From DASQVO01 sp035640715 (GTDB lineage: Bacteria; Actinomycetota; Actinomycetes; Streptosporangiales; Streptosporangiaceae): a stretch of DNA of 18,213 nt. Of this stretch, positions 1 to 8,204 are shown piece after piece (positions within the stretch are counted from its first letter, which is position 1; each line of letters opens with the position of its first letter). The position numbers and the translations under genes are program-made. The stretch lies in assembly GCA_035640715.1 (NCBI GenBank), contig DASQVO010000579.1, forward strand, positions 1 to 18,213, in the 5' to 3' direction. The notes under the pieces were generated by a model, which worked only from the letters and a program-made list of their open reading frames with translations, did not search any database and was not told where the DNA came from.

Positions 1-259
1 TCAGATCGCTGCCGAACTGGCCGGGACGCCCGGCTGGACCCGTGAGGGAAGCCAGATCACCCGAACGATCAAGCGCCGGGACTTCCGTGACGCGCTGCTG
101 CTCGTCGGCGCTGTCGCGTTCCTCGCCGAACAAGCCAACCACCACCCTGACATCTTGGTGCAGTGGAACCGGGTGACGCTGACACTGTCGACGCATTCGG
201 CCGGGGGCCTCACGGCAGCGGACTTCAGCATGGCCCGCAAGCTTTCCGACCTGGCCTGA
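1..259 (+). CDS. Pterin-4a-carbinolamine dehydratase (4a-hydroxytetrahydrobiopterin dehydratase), 3' part
   Basis: The gene is cut by the left edge of the window. The reading frame begins at base 2 and gives 85 residues before a TGA stop at 257-259. The translation carries the family hallmark: EQANHHPDI followed by V-x-L-x-L-x-THSAGGLTAADF, where the two adjacent histidines belong to the active site of PCD/DCoH proteins. In the family this small cytoplasmic enzyme dehydrates 4a-hydroxy-tetrahydropterin formed by aromatic amino acid hydroxylases, which allows the cofactor to be recycled. The family is usually about 95-110 residues, so only the first 10-25 residues are missing. No aromatic amino acid hydroxylase is visible next to it. 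Family identity is confident; the physiological partner is unknown. Confidence 0.93.
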   Translation, partial: QIAAELAGTPGWTREGSQITRTIKRRDFRDALLLVGAVAFLAEQANHHPDILVQWNRVTLTLSTHSAGGLTAADFSMARKLSDLA

Positions 260-266
260 GCAGGCC
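253..266 (+). terminator. Short inverted repeat overlapping the dehydratase stop codon
   Basis: GGCCTG and CAGGCC form a perfect inverted repeat with only AG between them, so a folded RNA would use 4-5 base pairs and a small loop. It starts within the last codons of the dehydratase. No T-run follows. It could act as a weak terminator or RNA 3' end, but it may be chance in such GC-rich DNA. Confidence 0.25.
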
Positions 267-433
267 GGATCCGCCCGCTTTCTCCGGTCCGGCGTGAGCC
301 GCAAGGGGAGCGACCGCACTGATGCGGGCTGGGCCGTGGCACTGGGCTGGGCCACAGGGATGACAGGACCGGCACCCCGGGATGGTCAAGGCCGGATAGG
401 CTTCATCATCCTGTGACCGGGCAATAACTGACC

Positions 434-1786
434 GTGATCGGGCAAACATTGAGCCGACGGCCACGCCAGCATATCCGGCGTGCGGACCGTGGCCGGGAGG
501 CAGGCTGGCCGCGCTGGAGGGCGTGGCAGTGGCTGTCCGCGGTCGTCCCGGCGGTCGCCGGAGGCCTGATAGTGCTCGCCGCCTGCTCCGGGCCGCATGG
601 CGGCAGCGGAACTGCCCGCGGCACAGGCGGCGGAGCCGCCACTCCGTCGCCGGCTGCGCCGAATGCTCCCGCGACTTCGCTCGGCTCCGGTGAGGGCATG
701 CTGCGGCTGGTCGTCATGCCGGGACCGGTCCAGAACGGGAACGTGAATCCGCAGGCCGACTGGGTGACGCCGTTCGAGAAGCAGGCGGGCTGCCGTGTGG
801 AACTCACGAACGCCTACTCGGACGCCCAGGCGGAAAGCGACATCGCCGGAGGCGGCGCGGCGTATGACGGCATCCTCGCCTCGCCGGAGGTGGCCGGGCA
901 GCTGATCGCCGCCAGGGCCGTCGCCCCGCTCAACGTCGGCCTCATCAACGGTTACGGAGCGCTCAACCCGACGCTCCGCTCCGCGCCGAGCCAGGTTTCC
1001 GGCGGCACGGTCTACGGCATCCCCTACCTCTGGGACTCTTACGTCGCCGGATACAACTCCGGCCAGGTGAAGCCCATGCCGCAGGGCTGGAGTGCGGTGT
1101 TCGCGCCGCCGTCCGCCGCCCGCTACGTGGGGAAGATCACGCTGCCGGACAGCACGGCCACGATCGCGCTGGCGGCGCTTTACCTGAAGTCGGCGCGGCC
1201 GTCGCTGGGAATCTCGGATCCCTTTGAGCTTGACAAGACACAGTTCGCTGCCGCGGTACAGGCGGTGAACGCGGTCCGGCGCAGCGTCGACACCTTCTGG
1301 ACGCAGGACAGCTCGGTCATCGGGCAGCTCGGCGACGGCCAGGATGTGCTCGGCGGCGTGATGAACCACCAGATCGACGAGATAGCCAGTGCGGGCCTGC
1401 CCGTGGCGGCCGTGCCGGCCCCGGCGACCGTGGGCCGATCCGGCCCGGCGATCGCCTACGTGGAGTCATGGCTGATGTCCGCGAAAGCGGCGCACCCCAG
1501 CTGCATGTACCGCTGGCTGTCCTGGTCAGCGTCGGAGTACGTGCAGGAGCGGGCGTCCACGTGGACGAACGACGCACCGGTGAACCCGATGGCCTGCACC
1601 GGGCCGGTCTCTGGCACGTGCGACCGGTTCGGTGAGGCTGGCCTGGCATCCACCCGGAACGTCGTCTTCGAGCACCTTCCCGTCAGCAACTGCGGTGACG
1701 GCCGCACCGGCTGCGTGGCTTACGCGCAGTGGCAGGCCGCCTGGCGGCGCATCGTCGGTGTACGGACAGGCGTTCGTACCGGCTAG
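434..1786 (+). CDS. Orphan extracellular solute-binding lipoprotein, spermidine/putrescine (PotD)-like
   Basis: This is a 450-residue protein with a GTG start. A long arginine-rich N-region (about residues 8-29) precedes a hydrophobic core and a lipobox LAAC with the lipidated cysteine at residue 51, so it should be a membrane-anchored lipoprotein. A low-complexity Gly/Ala/Pro/Ser linker (about 52-90) leads to a binding fold. The segments MLRLVVMPG, the YDGILASPEV region, GTVYGIPYLWDSYVAGYN and the late SWSASEYVQ region resemble type 2 binding proteins of the polyamine/iron class. The C-terminal half has several cysteines that could form disulfides. No ABC permease or ATPase gene is adjacent, so it either serves a transporter encoded elsewhere or acts as a sensor. 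No strong Shine-Dalgarno is visible and the start is uncertain. The ligand is a guess; membership of the binding-protein fold is fairly sure. Confidence 0.75.
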   Translation: MIGQTLSRRPRQHIRRADRGREAGWPRWRAWQWLSAVVPAVAGGLIVLAACSGPHGGSGTARGTGGGAATPSPAAPNAPATSLGSGEGMLRLVVMPGPVQNGNVNPQADWVTPFEKQAGCRVELTNAYSDAQAESDIAGGGAAYDGILASPEVAGQLIAARAVAPLNVGLINGYGALNPTLRSAPSQVSGGTVYGIPYLWDSYVAGYNSGQVKPMPQGWSAVFAPPSAARYVGKITLPDSTATIALAALYLKSARPSLGISDPFELDKTQFAAAVQAVNAVRRSVDTFWTQDSSVIGQLGDGQDVLGGVMNHQIDEIASAGLPVAAVPAPATVGRSGPAIAYVESWLMSAKAAHPSCMYRWLSWSASEYVQERASTWTNDAPVNPMACTGPVSGTCDRFGEAGLASTRNVVFEHLPVSNCGDGRTGCVAYAQWQAAWRRIVGVRTGVRTG

Positions 1787-1791
1787 CGAGT

Positions 1792-1809
1792 CCGGGCCTT
1801 CAGGCCCGG
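1792..1809 (+). terminator. Hairpin after the binding-protein gene
   Basis: CCGGGCC and GGCCCGG form a perfect 7-bp GC stem around the tetraloop TTCA, beginning 6 nt after the stop codon at 1786. There is no T-run, as is common for actinobacterial terminators. It probably ends transcription of the lipoprotein gene. Confidence 0.6.
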
Positions 1810-1857
1810 CGAGCGGCCGGCGTGTCGGACAGCAACCGGCGCGAGCAGGCGGGGGTT

Positions 1858-1876
1858 CCGGGGGTCGTCCCCCCGG
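1858..1876 (-). terminator. Hairpin after the serine protease gene
   Basis: CCGGGGG and CCCCCGG form a perfect 7-bp stem around a 5-nt loop. On the minus strand it begins 16 nt beyond the protease stop codon at 1893-1895. Together with the hairpin at 1792-1809 it gives each of the two convergent genes its own GC-only terminator candidate. No T-run is present. Confidence 0.55.
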
Positions 1877-1892
1877 GCCAGCACAGCGCGGC

Positions 1893-2873
1893 CTAGGCGT
1901 GTTCTGCCTGCTCATACAGTGACCGGGCGGTGGAACCGAGCGTCGGCCCGTATATGACCTCACTGCCGTTGTTGTACTTGAAGCTGGTAACCGACGTGAT
2001 CGTGCCGGTCCCGGACCTGAAGCCGGACAGCCAGGGGCCGCCGCTCGAGCCCCCGGTGATGGCGCAGTGCAGGCCGGTGTCGCTGGTGGCATTGTAGGGG
2101 TCCAGGCTGGTCGTCCCGTCGCAGTAGTCCAGCCGCTGGCCGTTGTACGGGGGCTCCGACGGGTACCCGAACGCGTATGCTCGCGTCGGCCGGCTGCCGA
2201 ACGCGATGCTGAGGCCTCCGGCGGTCGTCACCGCATGTGTCTGTACGCCGCCGACCTTGGCCGTGCGCAGCGCGACGAACGCGACGTCGTAATCTTCGCC
2301 GGCACCGCTGCTCCACTGGCTGGGCACGAAGAAGCGGCGTGCCGGGTAGCTGCCGTAGGGCTTGTTGCCGTTCACGTAGCCGGGCACGAACGTCCAGTTC
2401 GTAGCCCAGTTGCCGCTGCCGTCGCAGACGCAGTGCGCGGCCGTGACCACGACGTCGGCATTGGCGCTGGCCACGGTGGACCCGGAGCATACGTAGTTCG
2501 TGCCGTTGAGGGTGTAGAAGATCTTGCCGGCAGCCCGTGCCACCGCACCGCCGCCCTGCCACAGCGATCCCATGCTGCCCGGCGTGGCCGGCCTGGCCGG
2601 CGCCACCGCGGCGTTCCGCGCCGGGGCGGCGAAGAACTCCTGGCGCGGGACCAGGTCGGCAGGCGCCGCGTGCTCCATCCGCGAGCGGGTCCAGTAGCGC
2701 AGTACGGCTAGCTGCTGGCTTGTCGTGACAGCCGCGGAGTGCCCGGCCGCCGCGTGCCCGGTGGTGCCATACCGCGGGGTGGCCGCCGTGGGCGCCACGG
2801 CGGCGGCAAGGGCCGCGGCCGTGGCAACCATGAGTGCTGCCGTCACTGGTCGCAGCCGGACATTGAGTTTCAT
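1893..2873 (-). CDS. Secreted trypsin-like (S1/chymotrypsin-fold) serine endopeptidase
   Basis: This protein has 326 residues from the ATG at 2873. The frame stays open to 2912, but starting at 2873 gives a textbook signal peptide (basic MKLNVRLR, then an Ala/Val-rich core to about residue 30). A pro-region follows, and the protease domain starts near GKIFYTLNG. The catalytic triad is visible: His147 in VVTAAHC, Asp196 in DYDVAFV and Ser277 in GGSSGGPW. Cys129/Cys148 and Cys251/Cys270 are plausible disulfide pairs. The enzyme is likely an exported peptidase activated by removal of the pro-segment. It resembles the V8/glutamyl-endopeptidase-like S1 proteins of actinomycetes, and its substrate specificity cannot be read from sequence. 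It is divergent from dxr and convergent with the lipoprotein gene. Confidence 0.88.
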   Translation of the reverse strand: MKLNVRLRPVTAALMVATAAALAAAVAPTAATPRYGTTGHAAAGHSAAVTTSQQLAVLRYWTRSRMEHAAPADLVPRQEFFAAPARNAAVAPARPATPGSMGSLWQGGGAVARAAGKIFYTLNGTNYVCSGSTVASANADVVVTAAHCVCDGSGNWATNWTFVPGYVNGNKPYGSYPARRFFVPSQWSSGAGEDYDVAFVALRTAKVGGVQTHAVTTAGGLSIAFGSRPTRAYAFGYPSEPPYNGQRLDYCDGTTSLDPYNATSDTGLHCAITGGSSGGPWLSGFRSGTGTITSVTSFKYNNGSEVIYGPTLGSTARSLYEQAEHA

Positions 2874-2880
2874 GATCCGA

Positions 2881-2891
2881 GTGTGACACAC
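2881..2891. promoter_or_regulatory. Small palindrome between the divergent protease and dxr genes
   Basis: GTGTG-A-CACAC is a perfect 5+1+5 palindrome 8 bp upstream of the protease ATG (minus strand) and 35 bp upstream of the first possible dxr start. Its position fits an operator in the protease promoter or leader. No regulator can be assigned from sequence. Confidence 0.3.
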
Positions 2892-2925
2892 AGCGTTATG
2901 ACGTAGTCGCACTGGGTAATCGAAT

Positions 2926-4224
2926 ATGGCGCATACGCCTGACGCCTCGCTGCGCGGGCTCCGGACAGGTCAGAATGGGTCCGTGGAAGCTTCCGGCGGC
3001 GGCCTGTCAGCCCGCCGCACCCGGCCGCGCGATGTCGTCATTCTCGGTTCAACGGGCTCGATCGGCACGCAGGCACTCGACGTGATCCGGCGTAACCCCG
3101 GCAGGTTCCGGGTGGCAGGCCTGGCCGCCGGCGGCGGCAACCCCGGCCTGCTCGCCCGGCAGGCCATCGAGTTCGGCGTGGATGCCGTCGCGGTGGCCAG
3201 GGAAAGCGCACAGGCTGATGTGCGGGCCGCGCTGCAGGCGGAGGCACGGGCGGCCGGCGGGCGCTCCGCGGCGCACCTCCCGGAGGTGCTCACGGGCCCG
3301 AACGCGGTGCCGTCGGCCGCCGCGTGGCCGTGCGACGTGGTGCTGAACGGCGTGACCGGTGCTGTCGGCCTGGCCGCGACGATCGCCGCACTGGACGCCG
3401 GGCGCACGCTCGCCCTCGCCAACAAGGAATCGCTCATCATCGGCGGGCCGCTGGTGACGGAACGGGCGGCGCCGGGCCAGATCGTGCCCGTTGACTCCGA
3501 GCACTCGACGATCGCGCAGTGCCTGCGCGGCGGCGCGTCCCACGAGGTGCGCAAGCTCGTGCTGACCGCGAGCGGGGGGCCGTTCCGCGGCTGGAGCCGT
3601 GACCGGCTCGCCGGGGTCACGCCCGCCCACGCGCTGGCCCACCCCACGTGGAACATGGGGCCGGTGATCACGGTGAACAGCGCGACGCTCGTCAACAAGG
3701 GCCTGGAGCTGATCGAAGCGCACCTGCTCTTCGGCGTGGGCCTCGACCGCATCGCCGTCGTCGTCCACCCGCAGTCGATCGTTCACTCGATGGTGGAGTT
3801 CGCCGACGGCGCGACGATCGCGATGGCCAGCCCGCCGGACATGCGGCTGCCGATCGCGCTGGCGCTCGCCTGGCCCGACCGGGTACCTGACGCCGCGCCG
3901 GCGCTCGACTGGTCCAAGGGGGCCACCTGGACGTTCGAGCCCCTCGACGGCGAGGCGTTTCCCGCCGTCCGCCTGGCGCGCGAGGCCGCCGCCGCCGGCG
4001 GCACCGCGCCTGCGGTCTACAACGCGGCGAATGAGGAATGCGTCGACGCGTTCCTGGCCGGGAAGATGCCGTTTACCGGGATCGTGGACACTGTCGCGCG
4101 GGTACTCTCGGAACATGATGTGTCCCGGGGGGGCGCCGCGACCCTGGACGACGTCCTCGCGGTCGACGCGTGGGCGCGTCGGCGGGCACGGGAGCTTAAC
4201 AGCGAGGGAGAGACCGCCGGATGA
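2926..4224 (+). CDS. dxr: 1-deoxy-D-xylulose-5-phosphate reductoisomerase
   Basis: This enzyme catalyses the first committed step of the MEP isoprenoid pathway: NADPH-dependent rearrangement and reduction of DXP to 2-C-methyl-D-erythritol 4-phosphate in the cytoplasm. Visible motifs are the dinucleotide-binding GSTGSIG (41-47), LANKESL (164-170), the metal ligands Asp190 and Glu192 in VDSEHS and Glu261 in NKGLELIE, the substrate loop ASGGPF (215-220), and HPTWNMG (239-245). The length of 432 is slightly over the family norm. Residues 1-35 are not conserved, and a GTG at 2983 (413 residues) is an attractive alternative start: CAGAAT lies 6 nt before it, resembling a leaderless -10 box. The stop codon overlaps the next ATG (ATGA), so the protease gene is translationally coupled. 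This is the antibiotic fosmidomycin's target enzyme, and its active-site residues look intact. Confidence 0.97.
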   Translation: MAHTPDASLRGLRTGQNGSVEASGGGLSARRTRPRDVVILGSTGSIGTQALDVIRRNPGRFRVAGLAAGGGNPGLLARQAIEFGVDAVAVARESAQADVRAALQAEARAAGGRSAAHLPEVLTGPNAVPSAAAWPCDVVLNGVTGAVGLAATIAALDAGRTLALANKESLIIGGPLVTERAAPGQIVPVDSEHSTIAQCLRGGASHEVRKLVLTASGGPFRGWSRDRLAGVTPAHALAHPTWNMGPVITVNSATLVNKGLELIEAHLLFGVGLDRIAVVVHPQSIVHSMVEFADGATIAMASPPDMRLPIALALAWPDRVPDAAPALDWSKGATWTFEPLDGEAFPAVRLAREAAAAGGTAPAVYNAANEECVDAFLAGKMPFTGIVDTVARVLSEHDVSRGGAATLDDVLAVDAWARRRARELNSEGETAG

Positions 4225-5411
4225 GCCTGCTTGGCTGGGTCATCTTCGTTGTCGCACTGCTCTTTTCGGTCATGCTGCACGAGTCCGGCCACTTCGTGAC
4301 GGCCAAGAAGTTCGGCATGAAGGTCACCCAGTACTTCGTCGGGTTCGGTACCACCCTGTGGTCTACCCGCAAGGGTGAGACCGAGTACGGGGCCAAGGCG
4401 CTCCCATTCGGCGGTTTCGTCAAGATCGTCGGGATGACCTCGATGGATGAGGTCGATCCGGCCGACGAGCCGCGCTCCTTCCGCAGGCATCCTGGGTGGC
4501 AGCGCCTGATCGTCTTGTTCGCGGGCTCGTTCATGCATTTCGTCCTCGCGTTCGTGCTGCTCTTCGTGCTGGCCGCGGGGATCGGGCTGGTGAACAACAA
4601 CACCACGCAGCTCGGCCCGGTGAGCGCGTGCGTGCCCACCAGTTCCCAGGCGCTCCCGACCGGCACGTGCACATCTGGCGATCCCGCCTCGCCCGCCAAG
4701 CTCGCCGGCCTGCGGGCCGGGGACAGGGTGGTGTCGTTCGACGGTAAACACGTGAGCACGTGGACCCAGCTCGGCACGGTGATCCGCGACACACCGGCGG
4801 GCCGCCCGGTTCCGGTCACGGTGCAGCGGGGCGGCAGGACGCTGGTGCTCCACGTCACGCCGACCACCGTCAAGGGCCGGTCCGGCTCCTACCTCGGTAT
4901 CGAGAACACCAACGTCTTCCAGCGTTACAGCCTGCCGCATGCCGTCACCTACGCAGGCTCGATGTTCGGGCAGGTGCTGGCCGGCTCCGCGAAGGTGATC
5001 GGCAGCCTGCCGGCGGCGCTGCCGCACCTGTTCGCGAAGAACCGGGCGAGCACGGCGGCAGGGCAGGTCACCAGCGTCGTCGGGGCGGGCGAGATCACCG
5101 GCCAGGTGGTGTCCGCGAATGTCGGCTGGCAGGTCAAGACCGACTACGTGCTGCTGATCATCGCGTCGCTGAATATCTTCGTCGGCGCGTTCAACCTGCT
5201 GCCGCTGCTGCCGCTGGACGGCGGTCACATCGCGGTCGTGATCTACGAGCGGGTACGCGCCCGGTTCGCGAGGCTGCGCGGCCGGGCAGACCCCGGCCTG
5301 GTAGACATGACAAAGCTTGTTCCCGTCAGCGTCGGCGTGTTTGCGGTCCTGGTCTGCTTCGGGCTGGCGCTGATCCTGGCCGACCTCGTCAACCCCGTGG
5401 GTTTCGCCTAG
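4221..5411 (+). CDS. M50 site-2 intramembrane metalloprotease (RseP/Rip1 family)
   Basis: This 396-residue multipass membrane protease cleaves transmembrane segments, classically anti-sigma factors, to release extracytoplasmic-function sigma factors. The zinc motif HESGH is at residues 20-24 in the first membrane helix. The third ligand motif, NLLPLLPLDGGH (325-336), carries Asp333. A central PDZ domain (about 125-215) contains AGLRAGDRVVSFDG, the typical peptide-binding turn. Further membrane segments lie at about 97-123, 309-330 and 368-392. The length fits Mycobacterium Rip1. The start ATG overlaps the dxr stop by 4 nt, as in the conserved dxr-rip1-ispG block. A pair of cysteines (137, 150) inside the extracytoplasmic PDZ region could form a disulfide. 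The substrates are not visible in this window. Confidence 0.95.
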   Translation: MSLLGWVIFVVALLFSVMLHESGHFVTAKKFGMKVTQYFVGFGTTLWSTRKGETEYGAKALPFGGFVKIVGMTSMDEVDPADEPRSFRRHPGWQRLIVLFAGSFMHFVLAFVLLFVLAAGIGLVNNNTTQLGPVSACVPTSSQALPTGTCTSGDPASPAKLAGLRAGDRVVSFDGKHVSTWTQLGTVIRDTPAGRPVPVTVQRGGRTLVLHVTPTTVKGRSGSYLGIENTNVFQRYSLPHAVTYAGSMFGQVLAGSAKVIGSLPAALPHLFAKNRASTAAGQVTSVVGAGEITGQVVSANVGWQVKTDYVLLIIASLNIFVGAFNLLPLLPLDGGHIAVVIYERVRARFARLRGRADPGLVDMTKLVPVSVGVFAVLVCFGLALILADLVNPVGFA

Positions 5412-5530
5412 CTTCGCCGCGAACTTTCTGAAAGGCGCAACGTCTTGTGACACCAGCGTCAGGTTGGACGTGGTGCGATGTACGTGGTGGAAGCATGATA
5501 TTGAGAGACTGGCAGCGGGCAGGAACATAT

Positions 5531-5547
5531 CCCGGCTTCAGGCCGGG
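5531..5547 (+). terminator. Hairpin in the rip1-ispG gap
   Basis: CCCGGC and GCCGGG form a perfect 6-bp stem around TTCAG, 120 nt after the protease stop and 36 nt before the ispG start. Additional GGCC pairs follow directly and could lengthen or compete with the stem. It may be a partial terminator, an mRNA processing site or a leader structure of ispG. There is no T-run. Confidence 0.35.
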
Positions 5548-5582
5548 GCCGGCCCGGAAGCAGGACACCGCCAATCGATCGG

Positions 5583-6743
5583 ATGGGGAAAATGACCATT
5601 GATCTCGGTCTGCCGGAGACGCCGTCCAGGCCTCTTGCCGAGCGCCGGAACTCGCGGCAGGTGATGGTGGGGCCGGTGCCGGTGGGCGGCGGCGCGCCGG
5701 TGTCGGTCCAGTCGATGACGACGACGCTGACGGCGGACGTGAACGCCACGCTGCAGCAGATCGCAGAACTGACCGCGGCGGGATGCCAGATCGTCCGCGT
5801 GGCGGTCCCCTCGCAGGATGACGCGGATGCCCTGCCCGCGATCGCCAAGAAGTCGCAGATCCCGGTGATCGCCGACATTCATTTCCAGCCGAAGTACGTC
5901 TTCGCCGCGATCGACGCCGGCTGCGCCGCGGTCCGGGTCAACCCGGGGAACATCAAGGCGTTTGACGACAAGGTCGCCGAGATCGCGCGGGCAGCCAGGG
6001 ACGCGGGGATTCCCATCCGGATAGGCGTCAACGCAGGGTCGCTGGACAAGCGCTTGATGGCCAAGTACGGCAAGGCGACGCCCGAGGCGCTGGTCGAGTC
6101 GGCGCTGTGGGAATGCTCCCTGTTCGAGGAGCACGACTTCCGCGACATCAAGATCTCGGTGAAGCACCACGACCCGGTGGTGATGATCAACGCGTACCGG
6201 CTGCTGGCCGAGCGCTGCGACTACCCGCTCCATCTCGGCGTGACCGAGGCCGGCCCGGCCTTCCAGGGCACGATCAAGTCGGCGGTGGCGTTCGGCGCGC
6301 TGCTGGCCGAGGGGATCGGCGACACGATCCGTGTGTCACTGTCGGCTCCGCCGGTTGAGGAAGTCAAGGTCGGCATCGGGATCCTGGAGTCCCTCGGCCT
6401 GCGGCAGCGCGGCCTGGAGATCGTGTCGTGCCCCTCGTGCGGGCGGGCACAGGTCGACGTCTACAAGCTCGCCGACGAGGTGACGGCGGGCCTGAGCGGA
6501 ATGGAAGTGCCACTCCGGGTCGCGGTCATGGGCTGCGTCGTCAACGGTCCCGGCGAGGCCCGGGAGGCCGACCTCGGCGTGGCCTCGGGTAACGGCAAGG
6601 GCCAGATTTTCGTCCGCGGTAAGGTCATCGCCACCGTGCCCGAATCCAAGATCGTGGAGACCCTGATCGAGGAAGCCATGCGGCTTGCCGGGGAAGAGGG
6701 CCTGCCGGGCGGCACCGGCTCGCCGGAGGTTACCGTCGGCTGA
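5583..6743 (+). CDS. ispG: 4-hydroxy-3-methylbut-2-en-1-yl diphosphate synthase (flavodoxin-type, HMBPP synthase)
   Basis: IspG (GcpE) carries out the penultimate MEP-pathway step, reductively opening MEcPP to HMBPP with a [4Fe-4S] cluster. The cluster ligands are clear: Cys283 and Cys286 in SCPSCGR, Cys318 in VMGCVVNGPGEA, and Glu325 just after it. The N-terminal TIM-barrel region carries VSVQSMTTT, VADIHFQPKYVFAAID-like and VRVNPGN motifs. The length of 386 matches the actinobacterial two-domain form. A second ATG at 5592 gives an N-terminus (MTIDLGLP) closer to mycobacterial GcpE and may be the real start; no strong Shine-Dalgarno distinguishes them. A 171-nt gap separates it from the protease gene, so it may have its own promoter. 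It shares the pathway with dxr. Confidence 0.97.
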   Translation: MGKMTIDLGLPETPSRPLAERRNSRQVMVGPVPVGGGAPVSVQSMTTTLTADVNATLQQIAELTAAGCQIVRVAVPSQDDADALPAIAKKSQIPVIADIHFQPKYVFAAIDAGCAAVRVNPGNIKAFDDKVAEIARAARDAGIPIRIGVNAGSLDKRLMAKYGKATPEALVESALWECSLFEEHDFRDIKISVKHHDPVVMINAYRLLAERCDYPLHLGVTEAGPAFQGTIKSAVAFGALLAEGIGDTIRVSLSAPPVEEVKVGIGILESLGLRQRGLEIVSCPSCGRAQVDVYKLADEVTAGLSGMEVPLRVAVMGCVVNGPGEAREADLGVASGNGKGQIFVRGKVIATVPESKIVETLIEEAMRLAGEEGLPGGTGSPEVTVG

Positions 6744-6783
6744 TCCCGGGCCGCGCGGCGACCGCCAGAGCAGGCGTGGCTCC

Positions 6784-6805
6784 CATGATCGTGGGCATGA
6801 TCATG
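6784..6805 (+). terminator. Hairpin 40 nt after ispG
   Basis: CATGATC and GATCATG form a perfect 7-bp stem with an 8-nt loop (GTGGGCAT). It sits in the 273-nt gap between the convergent ispG and deoR-type genes. This is a plausible end of the dxr-rip1-ispG transcript. The rest of the gap (6806-7016) holds only a 13-bp direct repeat, CGCGGTCGGCCCT (6915 and 6984), and no credible gene. Confidence 0.4.
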
Positions 6806-7016
6806 AGACTACCGGCGCGCGCCATCACCGCGGGGCCACGTCCAGCGTGACCCCGCCCCCCAATCATGGCGGTCCGCGTGAACCGTCCGCTGATCGCGCC
6901 GCAAAGCCGCCGGTCGCGGTCGGCCCTCCGCCGGCCGCGCCCCGAGCCTCCGTCGGACGCGTCTGGGCAGCATGCCCGCTGGCCGCGGTCGGCCCTGCTG
7001 CTGCTACCGCTTAGCC

Positions 7017-7829
7017 TTAGCCGCGGCCTACCCGTGCGGCAGGCATGCTTTCGGCCACGATGACCTCGCCGACCTTCTCGGACACCGAGTCGCGGACGTC
7101 AGCGGGCAGTTCATCATCGGTAACAAGGACGTCCACCTCATCCAGGCTCGCGAACGAGCTGAGGCTGACCAGGCCCCACTTGGTGTGGTCGGCAACGACC
7201 ACCACCCGGCGGGCCAGGCGGATGAACGTGCGGTTTGTCTCCGACTCCGCCAGGTTCGGCGTGGTGAGCCCGGCACTGAGGTCGATGCCGTGGCAGCCGA
7301 GGAAAAGCGTGTCGAAGTGCAGGGACCGGACCGTCAGGTCGGCGACGGGGCCGACGAGCGCGTCCGATGGCGTGCGTATGCCCCCGGTCAGGATGACCGA
7401 AGTGTGTGATCCGTTGGTCGGCCGGGCGCTGCTGAACAGATTCATGACCCGCAGCGAGTTCGTGACGATCGTCAGGCCCGGGACGTCGAGAAGGCACTGA
7501 GCCAGCGCGAACGTCGTGGTGCCGGCGGACAGCGCGATCGCGGTCCCCGGCTTGACCAGGCTGGCAGCCGCCCGCCCGATCACCGCCTTCTCTGGCTGCT
7601 CGAGTACGAGCTTCGCCTCGAAGCCGGGCTCGTGACTACTGGTCGGTGTTCCGGGCAGGACCGCGCCGCCGTGGACCTTTTCGATCAGGCCGTCTCTCGC
7701 GAGGGCCTCCAGGTCGCGGCGGACGGTCATGTCCGAAACCCCTAGTTGCTGGGTGAGATCGCTGACCCGTGCGCTGCCGTCGCTGCGGACGGCTTGCAGG
7801 ATCAGCGACTGCCGATGCCGGGCAAGCAT
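7017..7829 (-). CDS. DeoR/GlpR-family sugar-phosphate-responsive transcriptional repressor
   Basis: This 270-residue cytoplasmic regulator starts at the ATG at 7829, with a strong Shine-Dalgarno AAGGAGG seven nt upstream. An N-terminal winged helix-turn-helix (about 6-57) includes LGVSDMTVRRDLEALARDGL, the DeoR signature with its VRRDL recognition helix. The DeoR C-terminal sensor domain (about 75-235) shows LSAGTTTFALAQ, the phosphosugar-binding loop, then IVTNS, and FLGCHGID ahead of the family-typical LTTPNLAESETNR. Members usually repress sugar uptake and catabolic genes until a phosphorylated intermediate binds. The gene is divergent from the sugar ABC operon at 8947, which makes that operon the likely target. 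The inducer is unknown. It is convergent with ispG, so it is not part of the MEP unit. Confidence 0.92.
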   Translation of the reverse strand: MLARHRQSLILQAVRSDGSARVSDLTQQLGVSDMTVRRDLEALARDGLIEKVHGGAVLPGTPTSSHEPGFEAKLVLEQPEKAVIGRAAASLVKPGTAIALSAGTTTFALAQCLLDVPGLTIVTNSLRVMNLFSSARPTNGSHTSVILTGGIRTPSDALVGPVADLTVRSLHFDTLFLGCHGIDLSAGLTTPNLAESETNRTFIRLARRVVVVADHTKWGLVSLSSFASLDEVDVLVTDDELPADVRDSVSEKVGEVIVAESMPAARVGRG

Positions 7830-7902
7830 CCGTTGCCTCCTTCTTCTTTATGAGGGACGCCGCCGGGCCGTACCCCGGTGACGCCAAAGACCGCCATTCG
7901 TC

Positions 7903-7920
7903 TTCACTGAGACGTTCACT
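7903..7920. promoter_or_regulatory. TTCACT direct repeat upstream of the deoR-type gene
   Basis: Two identical TTCACT hexamers lie 12 bp apart, at 7903 and 7915. They are 74-91 bp upstream of the repressor's ATG on the minus strand. DeoR-family proteins often bind repeated short half-sites, so autoregulation is possible, but the match is short and may be chance. Confidence 0.25.
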
Positions 7921-8204
7921 TCCGCTGTTCGGTTCCGGTCGTGGCTGTCGGATGCACAGAACGACGGCATTACCGTCCCCGGATGAACGAGATTGGCGTT
8001 TTTGCGAAGATCATGCCGAGCCCCCTGTGACGAGCATGTCCCTTGTGATGGTAACTGATTGTGTCGGCATTAGCCTCATCCAGCTCGGCATCAGCCGTCA
8101 CAGCAGTCACACTAACTACTTTCTACTCTCCGGACTCAAACGTTTATGCTCCGACCACGGCCTGACCGCAGCCCGAACGTAGGTGTCGTACCTCTGGCCG
8201 CACT

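Noticed and set aside
326..353. GGGCTGGGCC occurring twice, 18 bp apart, before the binding lipoprotein gene
   Set aside because: Short and made of G/C words expected by chance here; no promoter elements are placed around it.
386..1369. Minus-strand open frame of 327 codons opposite the binding lipoprotein gene
   Set aside because: Arg/His/Gly/Pro-rich translation without domain features, typical of the antisense of GC-rich coding DNA; the plus-strand product has a lipobox and a recognisable fold.
4017..5528. Minus-strand open frame of 503 codons opposite dxr and the site-2 protease
   Set aside because: It spans the boundary of two certain genes and has no motif; the plus-strand proteins have full catalytic motifs.
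5412..5582. Search for a promoter or riboswitch before ispG
   Set aside because: Apart from the hairpin at 5531-5547, no -35/-10 pair with sensible spacing and no conserved riboswitch core could be recognised.
6685..7063. Short plus-strand frames after ispG
   Set aside because: They overlap the ispG end or the deoR-type gene, with Pro/Arg/Ala-rich translations and no ribosome site.
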